Source: Flavobacterium chungbukense (GTDB lineage: Bacteria; Bacteroidota; Bacteroidia; Flavobacteriales; Flavobacteriaceae). Taken from it: DNA of 64,000 bases. Location of the stretch: assembly GCF_020805785.1 (NCBI RefSeq), contig NZ_JAJGZV010000001.1, positions 62,001 to 126,000 of the forward strand, written 5' to 3'. Below the pieces are notes generated by a model, which had not been told where the DNA came from, made no database searches, and was given only the letters and a program-made list of their open reading frames with translations. Position 1 is the first letter of the stretch; the number at the start of each line of letters is the position of its first letter. Position numbers and translations under genes: made by a program. Positions 18,509 through 27,416 of this stretch are shown here, one piece after another.

Positions 18509-19069
18509 TCAATTTATAATAACCGACTTTATCTTCAATACAGAACCAGAAACAGGATTATAATTCACAAAGTTGAATTTGCATAGATTGTGAATATTCA
18601 AAAGTTTTCCATTTGGAAGTTCATCCTGTTTAAAATGGGTCCAAGGAATTTTTATAGTTTTAAATTTGTTTGGAGAAGCCGGCAGAGTAACTCTCGGATG
18701 TGAGCCTCCATGCACGCAGCCAGTTCCTTCTGAATTTCCTTCTCTCGCTTGCAATTTTATAATTTGAGAAGATTGATACGTAATTTCGACAAATTTTGAT
18801 TCACTTGGTAGATTTGTCGGAACTCCGTCATTGCTTTCCGATGCAGTAATCATAACATTCAGCTCAATTTCTCCTTTCGGATTGTCTTTTGCTGTTACTG
18901 TAATTATTCCTCTTTTTAAGCGAATGGTATTTATTGTTTCCTCACTTTCTTTTGAAGGCCCTGCAATAAACCATTTGTTAGATTTCACGATATCTATTGG
19001 TTTATTCTGAGCTTTAGCTGAAAAAGTAAACAGGAAAAGAAACAAAAAGCCGTATAATAATTGACGCAT
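18509..19069 (-). CDS. Secreted hypothetical protein
   Basis: 186 residues with a clear signal peptide (MRQLLYGFLFLFLFTFSAKAQ). The mature part looks all-beta (IRLKRGIITVTAKDN, KFVEITYQSSQIIKLQAR, HFKQDELPNGKLLNIHNLCKFNFVNY) and ends in an extended strand VLKIKSVIIN. The pattern of surface aromatic and polar residues recalls a galactose-binding or carbohydrate-binding jelly roll, but I recognise no family. Two cysteines (GCVHGG and NLCKF) could form a disulphide. Confidence 0.75.
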   Translation of the reverse strand: MRQLLYGFLFLFLFTFSAKAQNKPIDIVKSNKWFIAGPSKESEETINTIRLKRGIITVTAKDNPKGEIELNVMITASESNDGVPTNLPSESKFVEITYQSSQIIKLQAREGNSEGTGCVHGGSHPRVTLPASPNKFKTIKIPWTHFKQDELPNGKLLNIHNLCKFNFVNYNPVSGSVLKIKSVIIN

Positions 19070-19214
19070 AAAACTCTTTTTAAATCCGATAATTAGAAAC
19101 TCAAATGTAACTTTTTTGCCTCATTTTCAATTCTTTTTTATTCACGAATAATTTTGTGTATAATTCTTAATTAAAATTTTAAATTTGTAAGATATGTTTT
19201 TTAAAATATTGTAA

Positions 19215-20399
19215 ATGAATAGTTTAAAAAATCTGCAGATCTTCCTTTTTTTACTGATAAGCTCGTTTTGTTATGCTCAGAACGATAGCTTAACTATGGG
19301 AAATAGAGATATATTAGATGTCATTCATAAAATTTTTTATAAAAACGACACAATCAAAAAAGACAATCAAAAAAAGTTGGCATTCTCATTGCTCCCGGTT
19401 CCTGTCGATGTCAACTCTAGTACAGGTTTGGTCGTTTCCTTTTTAACTACTTTTTATTTAGGCGAAAATCATGAAAAGACTAAAATGTCTCAGGTTACTT
19501 TTTCGCCTTATTTTAGTTTTACTAAACAATACGTTTTTCCTGTTCAGTCTTATATTTATACAAGCGAGAACAAATGGAATTTTACTGGCGATTATCGCTA
19601 TATGATATATCCTCAGGATACTTATGGTTTGGGCGAACATGATTCTAAAGATAAAATGTCTACACTTGATTATCAGCAATGGCGATTCTACCAATTTGTT
19701 ACAAGGAAAATTGTTGGTAATTATCGTTTAGGAATGGGATTTCTTTTTGATAATTATCAAAATATTTCTGAGGAATCTTATATAGATCAGGAAACCGACT
19801 ATTATCAATATATGAATGGAGATTATACAGACGAAACTTCTTTCGGATTAGCAATTCAGGGTTTGTATGATTCTCGGGAAAATATCATTAATCCAGAACA
19901 AGGATTATATATTGAAGCCGATTTGCGCATTAATACTAGCGGAGTAGAAAATGATAAATGGCGGTCCTTATATATAGATGCAAGAAAATACCATTCTTTC
20001 AGTAAAACAAAACATAGAGTTTGGGCTTCAAGAGCTTTTTATTGGTCTACTTTCGGAGGAAAACCACATTATTTAGATCTGCCAAGCATTGGTTGGGATC
20101 GAGAAGGAAAAACGGGACGCGGATTTACTAAAAATAGATATAGAAGCAATGCTCTTATTTATTTTGAAACGGAATATCGAACAGATATTACTCAAAATGG
20201 TTTCTTGGGGGCTGTGTTTTTTACCAATATTTCATCAGTTTCTAAATTGGATACCTACCAATTTAAAAAATGGAATCCAGCTGTTGGAACCGGAATTCGT
20301 ATAAAATGGAATAAACGAAACGGCAGTAATTTGGCGCTCGATTACGGAATTAGTAAAAACGATTGGTCATTGCGTTTAGGGTTATCAGAAAATTTCTAA
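19215..20399 (+). CDS. BamA/TamA-family outer-membrane beta-barrel (surface antigen) protein
   Basis: 394 residues after a signal peptide ending near SSFCYAQ. There are no POTRA domains; the whole mature protein looks like amphipathic strands with Y/F/W at the ends. The C-terminal half carries the Omp85-type pattern LQGLYDSRENIINPEQGLYIEADLRINTS and the closing NLALDYGISKNDWSLRLGLSENF, which ends in phenylalanine as barrels do. Such short Omp85 relatives of Bacteroidetes may act in outer-membrane transport or phospholipid release, but the role here is unknown. The glycosyltransferase gene follows after 32 bases. Confidence 0.85.
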   Translation: MNSLKNLQIFLFLLISSFCYAQNDSLTMGNRDILDVIHKIFYKNDTIKKDNQKKLAFSLLPVPVDVNSSTGLVVSFLTTFYLGENHEKTKMSQVTFSPYFSFTKQYVFPVQSYIYTSENKWNFTGDYRYMIYPQDTYGLGEHDSKDKMSTLDYQQWRFYQFVTRKIVGNYRLGMGFLFDNYQNISEESYIDQETDYYQYMNGDYTDETSFGLAIQGLYDSRENIINPEQGLYIEADLRINTSGVENDKWRSLYIDARKYHSFSKTKHRVWASRAFYWSTFGGKPHYLDLPSIGWDREGKTGRGFTKNRYRSNALIYFETEYRTDITQNGFLGAVFFTNISSVSKLDTYQFKKWNPAVGTGIRIKWNKRNGSNLALDYGISKNDWSLRLGLSENF

Positions 20400-20431
20400 C
20401 TTTCAGCCAAAATCTACAAGAGCAATTATTC

Positions 20432-21595
20432 ATGCAGTTATCGGTTATTATTCTCAATTATAATGTGCGTTATTTTCTGGAACAATGCGTTTTAAGTGTT
20501 CAGGAAGCAATCATAACAATAGATGCAGAAATTATTGTAGTAGACAATAATTCATCAGACGAAAGTGTTTTGATGATAAAAGAAAAGTTTCCAGATGTCA
20601 AATTGATTCAAAACGAAGAAAATTTTGGTTTTCCAAAAGGCAATAATATTGGTTTTCGTCAAGCGAAAGGGAAGTACGTTTGTATTTTAAATCCCGATAC
20701 CGTTGTTGCAGAAGATACATTTACTAAAATTCTGGCTTTCGCCGAAAGGCAGAATAATCTCGGAATTATTGGCTGTAAATTGATTGACGGAACAGGAGAT
20801 TTTCTTCCCGAAAGTAAAAGAGGAATTCCAACACCTTGGGTTGCCTTTACAAAGGTTTTTAGTCTTTATAAAATATTTCCGAAAACTAGTCTTTTTAATC
20901 AATATTATGCACAACATTTAGATGAAGATGAAACTGGCAAAGTTGAGATTCTGGTTGGAGCATTCATGTTTTTAGAAAGCAAAGTTTACGAACAATTAAA
21001 TGGTTTTGATGAAGATTGTTTTATGTATGCAGATGATATTGATTTGTCGTATCGCGCTTTGCTTTTGCAGAAAATAAATTATTATTTTCATGAAACTACA
21101 GTTCTGCATTATAAAGGAGAAAGTACGGTGAAAGATGAAAAGTACATGAAGCGTTTTCAAGAATCGATGAATTTCTTTTATCAAAAACATTTCAAAAAAT
21201 CATGGTTTTTTAGTATTTTTATTCAAATAGGTGCTTTTCTATTTTCATTTGCAAAAATGTTTCAAGGAAAACCAAAAGATAGGCCATTGCCAGAAAGTTA
21301 TATTTTCTACTCCCAAAATGAGAATTTCACTAAAAAACTGGCTTCGATTTTGGAAAATAAAGTTGGTTTTTTAGAATTCAAAAAAGAAAAAATGGTAAAT
21401 TCGTGCCTGATTTTTAAGGAGAAAAAGGTCGAAATCATTTTGGATAATCAATACATTTCGTTTAAAAAATGTATCGAAATCATAGAAACTCTTAGAGATA
21501 AGAGTATTACTTTTAAAATTTTACCCAAAAAAGCCCGTTTTATTATTGGAAGCAATTCTAGAAATGACAGAGGGCAAATTATAAAAATTGAGTAA
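20432..21595 (+). CDS. Glycosyltransferase family 2
   Basis: 387 residues from the ATG at 20,432 (MQLSVIILNYN); an upstream in-frame start would run inside the barrel gene. The GT-A core is clear: VIILNYNVRYFLEQCVLSV, IIVVDNNSSDESV, the DXD-like CILNPDTVV near residue 87, and GFDEDCFMYADDIDLSYRALL (acceptor region with the catalytic acidic pair) near 198. A hydrophobic segment (FFSIFIQIGAFLFSFAKMF) near 260 may tether it to the membrane. It probably adds rhamnose, galactose or a similar sugar in a surface polysaccharide; the exact donor is unknown. Confidence 0.88.
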   Translation: MQLSVIILNYNVRYFLEQCVLSVQEAIITIDAEIIVVDNNSSDESVLMIKEKFPDVKLIQNEENFGFPKGNNIGFRQAKGKYVCILNPDTVVAEDTFTKILAFAERQNNLGIIGCKLIDGTGDFLPESKRGIPTPWVAFTKVFSLYKIFPKTSLFNQYYAQHLDEDETGKVEILVGAFMFLESKVYEQLNGFDEDCFMYADDIDLSYRALLLQKINYYFHETTVLHYKGESTVKDEKYMKRFQESMNFFYQKHFKKSWFFSIFIQIGAFLFSFAKMFQGKPKDRPLPESYIFYSQNENFTKKLASILENKVGFLEFKKEKMVNSCLIFKEKKVEIILDNQYISFKKCIEIIETLRDKSITFKILPKKARFIIGSNSRNDRGQIIKIE

Positions 21596-21679
21596 AAAAT
21601 TATATTAAATGTAATTTATGTTTAAAATATTCAGTAATTTCGCAATCTGAAAATCAAAAACATCTTTTAGATTAACAAT

Positions 21680-23038
21680 ATGGCAAGATTTGAATTAAAG
21701 CTTCCGAAAATGGGAGAAAGCGTCGCTGAAGCAACCATTACTAATTGGTTGAAAGAGGTTGGAGACAAAATTGAAGCTGATGAAGCTGTACTCGAAATTG
21801 CAACAGACAAAGTTGACAGTGAAGTGCCTAGTGAAGTATCAGGAATTTTAGTTGAGCAATTGTTTGGTAAAGATGATTTGGTACAAGTAGGGCAGACTAT
21901 CGCCATTATTGAAACTGAAGGCGGAGAAACTACAACGCCAGAAGCTGTAAATGCAGTTGAAGAAGCTGCTGTTCCTGCTGAAGCTGCTGAAATTGAAAAA
22001 TCAATTGAAGAAGTAAAAGAAACGGTTGCTGTATCTCAACATTTCTCTCCCGAAACTTCGGGATCAGATAAATTCTTTTCTCCATTAGTTAAAAATATTG
22101 CCAAAGAAGAAGGTGTATCTTTAAGTGAATTGGAAAATTTAAATGGTTCAGGAAAAGACGGCCGAGTAACAAAAGAAGATATTTTAAAATATATAGAAGA
22201 TCGTAAATCTGGTGTTGTTCAAACTCCAAAAGCGGTTGAAGAAGCTCCAAAACCTGTTGCTGAAGCTCCAAAAGTGGTTGAGCCAGTTGTTCAAAAAAGC
22301 CAGCAGGCAGTTCCGGTTTCTGTAAATGGAGGAGACGAAATCGTCGAAATGGACAGAATGCGTAAACTGATTTCTGGTTACATGACGGCTTCAGTTCAGA
22401 CTTCTGCTCATGTTCAGTCTTTCATCGAAGTTGATGTGACTAATATTGTAAAATGGAGAGATAAAGTAAAAACAGCTTTTGAGAAAAGAGAAGGCGAGAA
22501 ATTGACTTTTACTCCAATTATGATGGAAGCAGTAGCAAAAGCTTTAAAAGACTTCCCTGGAATGAATATTTCTGTTGATGGTGATTATATCATCAAAAAG
22601 AAAAACATCAATTTAGGAATGGCTGCAGCTTTGCCAAACGGAAATTTAATTGTTCCTGTAATTAAAAATGCAGATCAGTTGAATTTGGTTGGAATGGCAA
22701 AAGCGGTTAACGATTTAGGAAACCGTGCTAAAGCTGGAAAATTGAAACCAGACGATACTCAAGGCGGAACTTACACGGTAACAAATGTTGGTACCTTTGG
22801 AAGCGTTTTCGGAACCCCGATTATCAATCAGCCGCAAGTGGGTATTTTAGCGCTTGGTGCAATTCGTAAAGTTCCTGCGGTTATTGAAACTCCTGAAGGT
22901 GATTTTATTGGTATTCGCCAGAAAATGTTCTTATCTCACTCTTATGATCATAGAGTAGTAGACGGTGCATTAGGAGGAAGTTTTGTGAAAAGAGTAGCAG
23001 AATATTTAGAAGCTTTTGATGTAGATAGAGATTTCTAA
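21680..23038 (+). CDS. Dihydrolipoamide acyltransferase (E2) of a 2-oxo acid dehydrogenase
   Basis: 452 residues. In order: a lipoyl domain (1-76, lipoylated lysine in ATDKVDSEVPS near residue 43), an Ala/Glu-rich linker, a peripheral-subunit-binding domain (about 134-170: SPLVKNIAKEEGVSLSELENL), a second linker with repeated APK words and the catalytic domain (about 215-452) ending in HSYDHRVVDGALGG, which holds the HxxxDG active site. It hands acyl groups from E1 to CoA, most likely in the branched-chain oxo acid complex. No E1 gene is adjacent. A 16-base palindrome in the linker encodes P-E-T-S-G. Confidence 0.92.
   Translation: MARFELKLPKMGESVAEATITNWLKEVGDKIEADEAVLEIATDKVDSEVPSEVSGILVEQLFGKDDLVQVGQTIAIIETEGGETTTPEAVNAVEEAAVPAEAAEIEKSIEEVKETVAVSQHFSPETSGSDKFFSPLVKNIAKEEGVSLSELENLNGSGKDGRVTKEDILKYIEDRKSGVVQTPKAVEEAPKPVAEAPKVVEPVVQKSQQAVPVSVNGGDEIVEMDRMRKLISGYMTASVQTSAHVQSFIEVDVTNIVKWRDKVKTAFEKREGEKLTFTPIMMEAVAKALKDFPGMNISVDGDYIIKKKNINLGMAAALPNGNLIVPVIKNADQLNLVGMAKAVNDLGNRAKAGKLKPDDTQGGTYTVTNVGTFGSVFGTPIINQPQVGILALGAIRKVPAVIETPEGDFIGIRQKMFLSHSYDHRVVDGALGGSFVKRVAEYLEAFDVDRDF
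22048..22063. repeat. 16-base TCCCGA-NNNN-TCGGGA palindrome inside the E2 linker
   Basis: TCCCGAAACTTCGGGA lies in the flexible linker of the E2 gene and is read in a different frame (S-P-E-T-S-G) from the two copies in the methyltransferase gene. Confidence 0.85.
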
Positions 23039-23062
23039 AATTTAAACATAGAAATAAATTCA

Positions 23063-23096
23063 AATCCGATAAGTTTTAAACTTGTCGGATTTTTTG
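23063..23096 (+). terminator. Terminator after the E2 gene
   Basis: ATCCGATAAG pairs with CTTGTCGGAT (one mismatch) around a seven-base loop and is followed by a T run, 24 bases after the stop. Confidence 0.8.
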
Positions 23097-23256
23097 TTTT
23101 GTAAGAAAAAGTAAGATTCGTATAGTAAACTTGTTTAAGGCTTGTTTTGTAAATGTTAAATTCACGAATTTGAAAGCATTTTTAGACAAAAAAAATAAGA
23201 ATAAAGGAGGATATTCGGCTTTAAAAATTACATTTGTAAACTTATAAAAATTAGAA

Positions 23257-24027
23257 ATGGAATTAAAACTTAACAAACCAATTTGCTTTTTTGATCTCGA
23301 AACAACGGGAATTGATATCGGTAAAGATAGAATCGTAGAAATTTCAATATTCAAAGTTTTTCCTAACGGAAACAAAGAAAGTAAAACCTGGTTGGTTAAT
23401 CCAACAATCCCAATTCCTCCGCAAACCACTGCTGTTCACGGTATCACCGATGAAAAAGTAGCAAATGAACCAGCCTTTGCAGAACTTGCGTCGCAAATTC
23501 ACAACATGATTAAAGATAGTGATTTGGGCGGATTTAATTCAGATCGTTTTGATATCCCGCTTTTAGCAGAAGAATTGCTTCGTGCTGGAGTTGATTTTGA
23601 TATGAAAAATAAAGTTTCTGTAGATGTGCAAACTATTTTCCATAAAATGGAAGAACGTACTTTGAGTGCGGCTTTGAAATTTTACTGCGGAAAAAGTCTT
23701 GAAAATGCACATTCGGCTGAAGCAGATACCATGGCAACTTACGAAATTCTAAAAGCACAATTAGATCGTTATCCTGAACTGGAAAACGATATGAAGTCGC
23801 TGTCTGAATTTACAACCCGTAAAAAAATAGCAGATTTTGCAGGAATGATCGCTTTCGATAAAGATGACGAAGAAATTTTTACATTTGGAAAACATAAGGG
23901 AGCTAAAGTGGAAAAAGTTTTAGAATCAGAACCTGGCTATTTCAGCTGGATTCAAAATGCTGATTTCCCTTTGTATACCAAAAAAGTTTTGACAGCAATT
24001 AAGTTAAGAAAATTAAATACGAAATAA
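23257..24027 (+). CDS. 3'-5' exonuclease, DnaQ/DEDDh family, with ExoX-like tail
   Basis: 256 residues. The three Exo motifs are clear: FFDLETTGIDIGKDRIVEIS (ExoI, residues 9-28), NSDRFDIPLLAEEL (ExoII, near 94) and HSAEADTMATYEILK (ExoIII, near 151, with His and Asp). The tail carries FTFGKHKGAKVEKVL (near 209) followed by YFSWI, the small DUF3820-like module found after ExoX-type exonucleases. It should degrade single-stranded DNA from the 3' end in repair or replication proofreading. It is not fused to a polymerase and does not match DnaQ of the holoenzyme. Confidence 0.9.
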   Translation: MELKLNKPICFFDLETTGIDIGKDRIVEISIFKVFPNGNKESKTWLVNPTIPIPPQTTAVHGITDEKVANEPAFAELASQIHNMIKDSDLGGFNSDRFDIPLLAEELLRAGVDFDMKNKVSVDVQTIFHKMEERTLSAALKFYCGKSLENAHSAEADTMATYEILKAQLDRYPELENDMKSLSEFTTRKKIADFAGMIAFDKDDEEIFTFGKHKGAKVEKVLESEPGYFSWIQNADFPLYTKKVLTAIKLRKLNTK

Positions 24028-24109
24028 GGTGCTAAGGGACTAAGTTTCTAAGGTTCTGAGTTTTTTTTCTTAGTTTCTTAGCAACTTAGATCCTTAGTGC
24101 CTTAGTAAC
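24028..24109. repeat. CTAAG-type intergenic inverted repeat
   Basis: The left side has GCTAAGG, ACTAAG, TCTAAGG; the right side has CTTAG words at the same spacing in reverse complement, around a T8 run. The same family is seen at 8,552 and 53,827. Confidence 0.7.
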
Positions 24110-24119
24110 TATAAAAAGA

Positions 24120-24731
24120 ATGAAAATTATCTGTGTCGGCAGGAATTATGCCAATCATATAGAAGAATTGAAAAACGAGCGTCCAAGCGAGCCAGTTGTT
24201 TTTATGAAACCTGATTCTGCAGTTTTGTTGAAACAGCATCCGTTTGTGATTCCTGAATTTTCTGAAGACGTTCATCACGAAGTTGAAATAATCGTAAAGA
24301 TTAATAAAGTTGGAAAATACATCGAACCGAAATTTGCTCATAAGTATTATGATGAAATAAGTGTTGGAATCGATTTTACAGCGCGAGATCTACAGAGTAA
24401 GCTTAAGGAAAAAGGACTTCCGTGGGAAAAAGCCAAAGCATTTGACGGTTCAGCAGTTATTGGTGATTTTTTGCCAAAAACTGATTTTGTTTCTATGGAA
24501 AACCTTAATTTTGAATTAAGAACAAATGGAGAAACCGTTCAGAAAGGAAATTCAAGCATGATGCTTTGGAAGATTGATGAACTGATTTCGCATGTGTCTC
24601 AATTTTTTACATTAAAAATTGGAGATGTTATTTTTACAGGAACACCAGCAGGCGTTTCGGCAGTAAAACCAAATGATGTTTTAGAAGGCTTTTTAGAAGA
24701 TAAAAAATTATTCAGAATACAAGTAAAATAA
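24120..24731 (+). CDS. Fumarylacetoacetate hydrolase family protein
   Basis: 203 residues, the short single-domain form. Family motifs: MKIICVGRNYANHIEEL at the start, VHHEVEIIVKINKVGKYIEP (metal-ligand Glu pair near residues 60-62), GIDFTARDLQSKLKEKGLPWEKAKAFDGSAVIG (near 82-114) and IFTGTPAGVSAVKPNDVLEG (near 170). Members hydrolyse or decarboxylate diketo acids such as fumarylpyruvate, acylpyruvates or oxaloacetate with Mg2+. It is cytoplasmic. Its stop codon shares one base with the start of the Hpt gene, so they are translationally coupled. Confidence 0.92.
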   Translation: MKIICVGRNYANHIEELKNERPSEPVVFMKPDSAVLLKQHPFVIPEFSEDVHHEVEIIVKINKVGKYIEPKFAHKYYDEISVGIDFTARDLQSKLKEKGLPWEKAKAFDGSAVIGDFLPKTDFVSMENLNFELRTNGETVQKGNSSMMLWKIDELISHVSQFFTLKIGDVIFTGTPAGVSAVKPNDVLEGFLEDKKLFRIQVK

Positions 24732-25075
24732 TGGCTTTAAAATATAACCTTTCGAAAGTGTATGCGCTTTCTGACAATGATCCTGAATTTGTAAATCAGA
24801 TTTTGACTTTATTTGTAACAGAAGTTCCGGAAGATTTAAAACAAATCAAAGAAGGAATCAAGAAAAAGGATCATAAATATGCCTATTCTTATGCGCATAA
24901 AATAAAGCCTACTTTGGATTTAATGGGATTAAATGTAGCTTTTGAAGAAATTCTTCAAGTAGAAGCTTGGACAAAAGCTGAAGGTAAGAAAAAGGATATT
25001 ATTGAGACTTTTAAGAGTATTAAGATACAAGTTAAAGAAGCGATCAAAGAGATAAAAAAAGACTTTGATTTGTAA
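24731..25075 (+). CDS. Histidine-containing phosphotransfer (Hpt) domain protein
   Basis: 114 residues, one helical Hpt bundle. The phosphorylatable histidine lies in YSYAHKIKPTLDLMG near residue 56, and the opening LSDNDPEFVNQILTLFVTEVPEDLKQI is the usual first helix. Hpt proteins pass phosphate between a hybrid kinase and a response regulator. No kinase or regulator is adjacent. The gene overlaps the FAH gene by one base. Confidence 0.88.
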   Translation: MALKYNLSKVYALSDNDPEFVNQILTLFVTEVPEDLKQIKEGIKKKDHKYAYSYAHKIKPTLDLMGLNVAFEEILQVEAWTKAEGKKKDIIETFKSIKIQVKEAIKEIKKDFDL

Positions 25076-25087
25076 TAAAATGTCATA

Positions 25088-25128
25088 AAACCCAATTCTT
25101 GTTTTGAAAAGGATTGGGTTTTTTTTTC
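25088..25128 (+). terminator. Terminator after the FAH-Hpt operon
   Basis: AAACCCAATTC faces GGATTGGGTTT with a T9 tail, around a loop of about 14 bases, 13 bases after the Hpt stop. Confidence 0.85.
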
Positions 25129-25229
25129 TAGTTTTAAAAATAGAGGTTCTGCAAAGTCAGATTCCAATATTGGATTTTCTTCCTAAATAATAACCTGTTT
25201 AAATCAGGTAAAATTTTCTTTAAGTAGAT

Positions 25230-26483
25230 ATGAAAGCAGCAATCATAACAATTGGAGATGAAATTCTAATTGGTCAAATAGTAGATACAAATTCAGCTTT
25301 TATTGCTAAATCGCTTGATAGAATTGGGGTTGAGGTAGTAGAAATGCTTTCGATTAGCGATGATAAAAAACATATTCTAGATACTTTTTCGCAATTTCAG
25401 AATAGAGTAGATGTTGTAATAGTTACTGGTGGTTTAGGACCGACTAAAGATGATGTTACAAAAAAGACTTTTTGCGACTATTTTGATGATGAACTGGTTG
25501 TGAATCCAGAAGTTCTGGCGCATGTTACGCAATTGATTGAAGGTTTTTATAAAAGGCCTATTTCGCAATTAAATAAAGATCAGGCTTTGGTGCCTTCAAC
25601 TTGTACGGTATTGCATAATCAAGTTGGAACCGCACCGGGAATGTGGATGAAAAAAGAAGATACCGTATTTATTTCGCTTCCAGGGGTCCCTTATGAAATG
25701 AAATATTTGGTAGAAGAGCAGATAATTCCAAAAATTGTACGAGAATACAAACGTCCTTATATCATTCATAAAACGATTTTAACTTACGGGCAAGGTGAAA
25801 GTTTAGTTGCAGAGCGTATTGAGCAATGGGAAAATAATCTTCCAGAGTTTATAAAGCTGGCCTATCTGCCAAATCCGGGAAGAGTTCGTTTGCGTTTAAC
25901 AGCTCGAGGAACGGATAAAGAAGTGTTGGAAGAAGCTATTGAGTCTAATGTCAAATCTTTAGATGCAATAATTCATGATATCATAGTTGGTTACGAAGAA
26001 AACGAAACAATAGAAACGGTTATTGGTAAATTGCTGTCTAAGCAAAATAAAACTGTTTCTACAGCCGAAAGTTGCACTGGAGGAAGAATAGCGTCGCTTT
26101 TGTCTGCTGTTCCAGGATCATCCAGCTATTTTAAAGGAAGTGTTGTTTCTTATGCAACCGAAATCAAAGTGGATGTTCTTGGCGTTTCTCAAAATGTAAT
26201 AGATCAATTCTCAGTAGTTAGTGCTGAAGTTGCTTCTGCTATGGCTTTGAATGTGAAAAACTTACTAAAAACAGACTACGGAATAGCAACGACGGGGAAT
26301 GCTGGTCCGTCAAAAGGTGATTCTGACGCAGAAATTGGTACTGTTTTTATTGCTTTAGCAACGCCAAACGAAGTAATAGTAGAAGAATTTAACTTCGGAC
26401 AACCGCGTGAAAAAGTGATAGATAGGGCATCTGTTAAGAGTTTGGAAATATTACAGAAAGAAATTTTAAAAATTGTGCAATAA
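25230..26483 (+). CDS. cinA: CinA family protein (nicotinamide-nucleotide amidase type)
   Basis: 417 residues with both CinA domains. The N-terminal MoaB/CinA-like domain (COG1058) shows [23 protein letters not shown] and [16 protein letters not shown] (near residue 66) and acts on ADP-ribose-type compounds in some species. The C-terminal amidase domain (from about 260) has [32 protein letters not shown] and [25 protein letters not shown], which turns NMN back to nicotinic acid mononucleotide for NAD recycling. It is not proof of natural competence. Confidence 0.94.
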   Translation: MKAAIITIGDEILIGQIVDTNSAFIAKSLDRIGVEVVEMLSISDDKKHILDTFSQFQNRVDVVIVTGGLGPTKDDVTKKTFCDYFDDELVVNPEVLAHVTQLIEGFYKRPISQLNKDQALVPSTCTVLHNQVGTAPGMWMKKEDTVFISLPGVPYEMKYLVEEQIIPKIVREYKRPYIIHKTILTYGQGESLVAERIEQWENNLPEFIKLAYLPNPGRVRLRLTARGTDKEVLEEAIESNVKSLDAIIHDIIVGYEENETIETVIGKLLSKQNKTVSTAESCTGGRIASLLSAVPGSSSYFKGSVVSYATEIKVDVLGVSQNVIDQFSVVSAEVASAMALNVKNLLKTDYGIATTGNAGPSKGDSDAEIGTVFIALATPNEVIVEEFNFGQPREKVIDRASVKSLEILQKEILKIVQ

Positions 26484-26486
26484 TTT

Positions 26487-26518
26487 TTTGCTACAATGGT
26501 TTATTTTTCTTTTCTTTG
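26487..26518 (+). promoter_or_regulatory. Promoter of the rpmB-rpmG-DUF4295 operon
   Basis: TTTG at 26,487-26,490, then 20 bases, then TTTCTTTG at 26,511-26,518 followed by CACC. It resembles the Bacteroidetes TTTG-N19-TAnnTTTG form except for TT at the first two positions of the -7 box. The rpmB start is 37 bases further on. Confidence 0.55.
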
Positions 26519-26554
26519 CACCCTGATTTTGAATAACGATAAAAGATAAGTATA

Positions 26555-26791
26555 ATGTCAAGAGTTTGTGACCTTACAGGTAAAAGAGCGATGGTAGGAA
26601 ATAACGTTTCTCACGCTATGAACAAAACTAAGAGAAAGTTTTCTGTAAACTTAGTTAAAAAGCGTTTTTATCTTCCAGAAGAAGATAGATGGATTACTCT
26701 TAGAGTAGCAGCATCTACGATAAAAACAATTAATAAAAATGGAATCACTGCTGTTTTGAAAAAAGCACAGTCAGAAGGATTTATCAAATAA
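26555..26791 (+). CDS. rpmB: Ribosomal protein bL28
   Basis: 78 residues, normal length. The protein belongs to the large ribosomal subunit. The sequence shows the family opening [29 protein letters not shown] and the core [19 protein letters not shown]. Only one cysteine is present where zinc-binding L28 forms carry a CxxC pair, so it is a zinc-independent (C-minus) type. It begins the L28-L33-DUF4295 cluster. Confidence 0.97.
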   Translation: MSRVCDLTGKRAMVGNNVSHAMNKTKRKFSVNLVKKRFYLPEEDRWITLRVAASTIKTINKNGITAVLKKAQSEGFIK

Positions 26792-26818
26792 TCTTTTCCT
26801 AAATAAATATATAGCAAG

Positions 26819-27001
26819 ATGGCAAAGAAAGGTAATAGAATCCAAGTAATTTTAGAATGTACTGAGCACAAAGCTTCTGGTGTTGCAGGAACTTCTAGAT
26901 ACATTACAACTAAGAACAAAAAAAATACTCCAGACAGATTAGAGATTAAAAAATTTAATCCAGTTTTGAAAAGAGTAACTGTTCACAAAGAAATTAAGTA
27001 A
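26819..27001 (+). CDS. rpmG: Ribosomal protein bL33
   Basis: 60 residues: basic N terminus [18 protein letters not shown], then [25 protein letters not shown]. It has a single cysteine, so it is the C-minus form without the CxxC zinc sites. It starts 27 bases after rpmB and is followed by DUF4295 after 74 bases, as in other Bacteroidetes. Confidence 0.97.
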   Translation: MAKKGNRIQVILECTEHKASGVAGTSRYITTKNKKNTPDRLEIKKFNPVLKRVTVHKEIK

Positions 27002-27075
27002 TAATTAGAGATTTTGATAAAATCTCAAATGGTTTTTCATTTGAAGATTTATTGAATTTCAAATAACATTGAATC

Positions 27076-27228
27076 ATGGCAAAGAAAACCGTAGCATCGT
27101 TACAAACATCTTCTAAGAGATTATCAAAAGCCATCAAAATGGTAAAATCTCCAAAAACTGGTGCATATACATTCGTAGAATCTATTATGGCTCCTGAAGA
27201 AGTTGATGAATTCTTGAAAAAGAAATAA
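27076..27228 (+). CDS. DUF4295 small basic protein, probable ribosomal protein
   Basis: 50 residues, too short for most ORF filters: MAKKTVASLQTSSKRLSKA, then KMVKSPKTGAYTFVESIMAPEE and a KKK tail. It is strongly basic in its first half. The gene follows L28 and L33 in the same transcription unit and ends at the operon terminator. The DUF4295 family is confined, as far as I recall, to Bacteroidetes. I believe it corresponds to the extra large-subunit protein (bL38) seen in a Flavobacterium johnsoniae ribosome structure, but this is from memory and unverified. Confidence 0.88.
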   Translation: MAKKTVASLQTSSKRLSKAIKMVKSPKTGAYTFVESIMAPEEVDEFLKKK

Positions 27229-27247
27229 TTACAATTACATTATATAG

Positions 27248-27280
27248 AAAAGCTACTTTCTTTCGGAAGTAGCTTTTTTA
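27248..27280 (+). terminator. Terminator of the ribosomal protein operon
   Basis: AAAAGCTACTTTC pairs with GAAGTAGCTTTTTT around a short TTTCG loop, 20 bases after the DUF4295 stop. Confidence 0.9.
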
Positions 27281-27416
27281 TTACCTATATTTGTCTGAAA
27301 TTTTAAAGAATTGTAATAATTTGCTCTTTTTTGAAAGAGAATTGCAGTTTCTTTAAAGATTTGGATTTCTGATCTAAAAATCAAGAGGTCTAATAAATCT
27401 AAAAATCTACAAAAAA

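Noticed and set aside
23076..23429. 117-codon frame on the minus strand before the exonuclease gene
   Set aside because: It overlaps the E2 terminator and the start of the exonuclease gene, and no family is visible.
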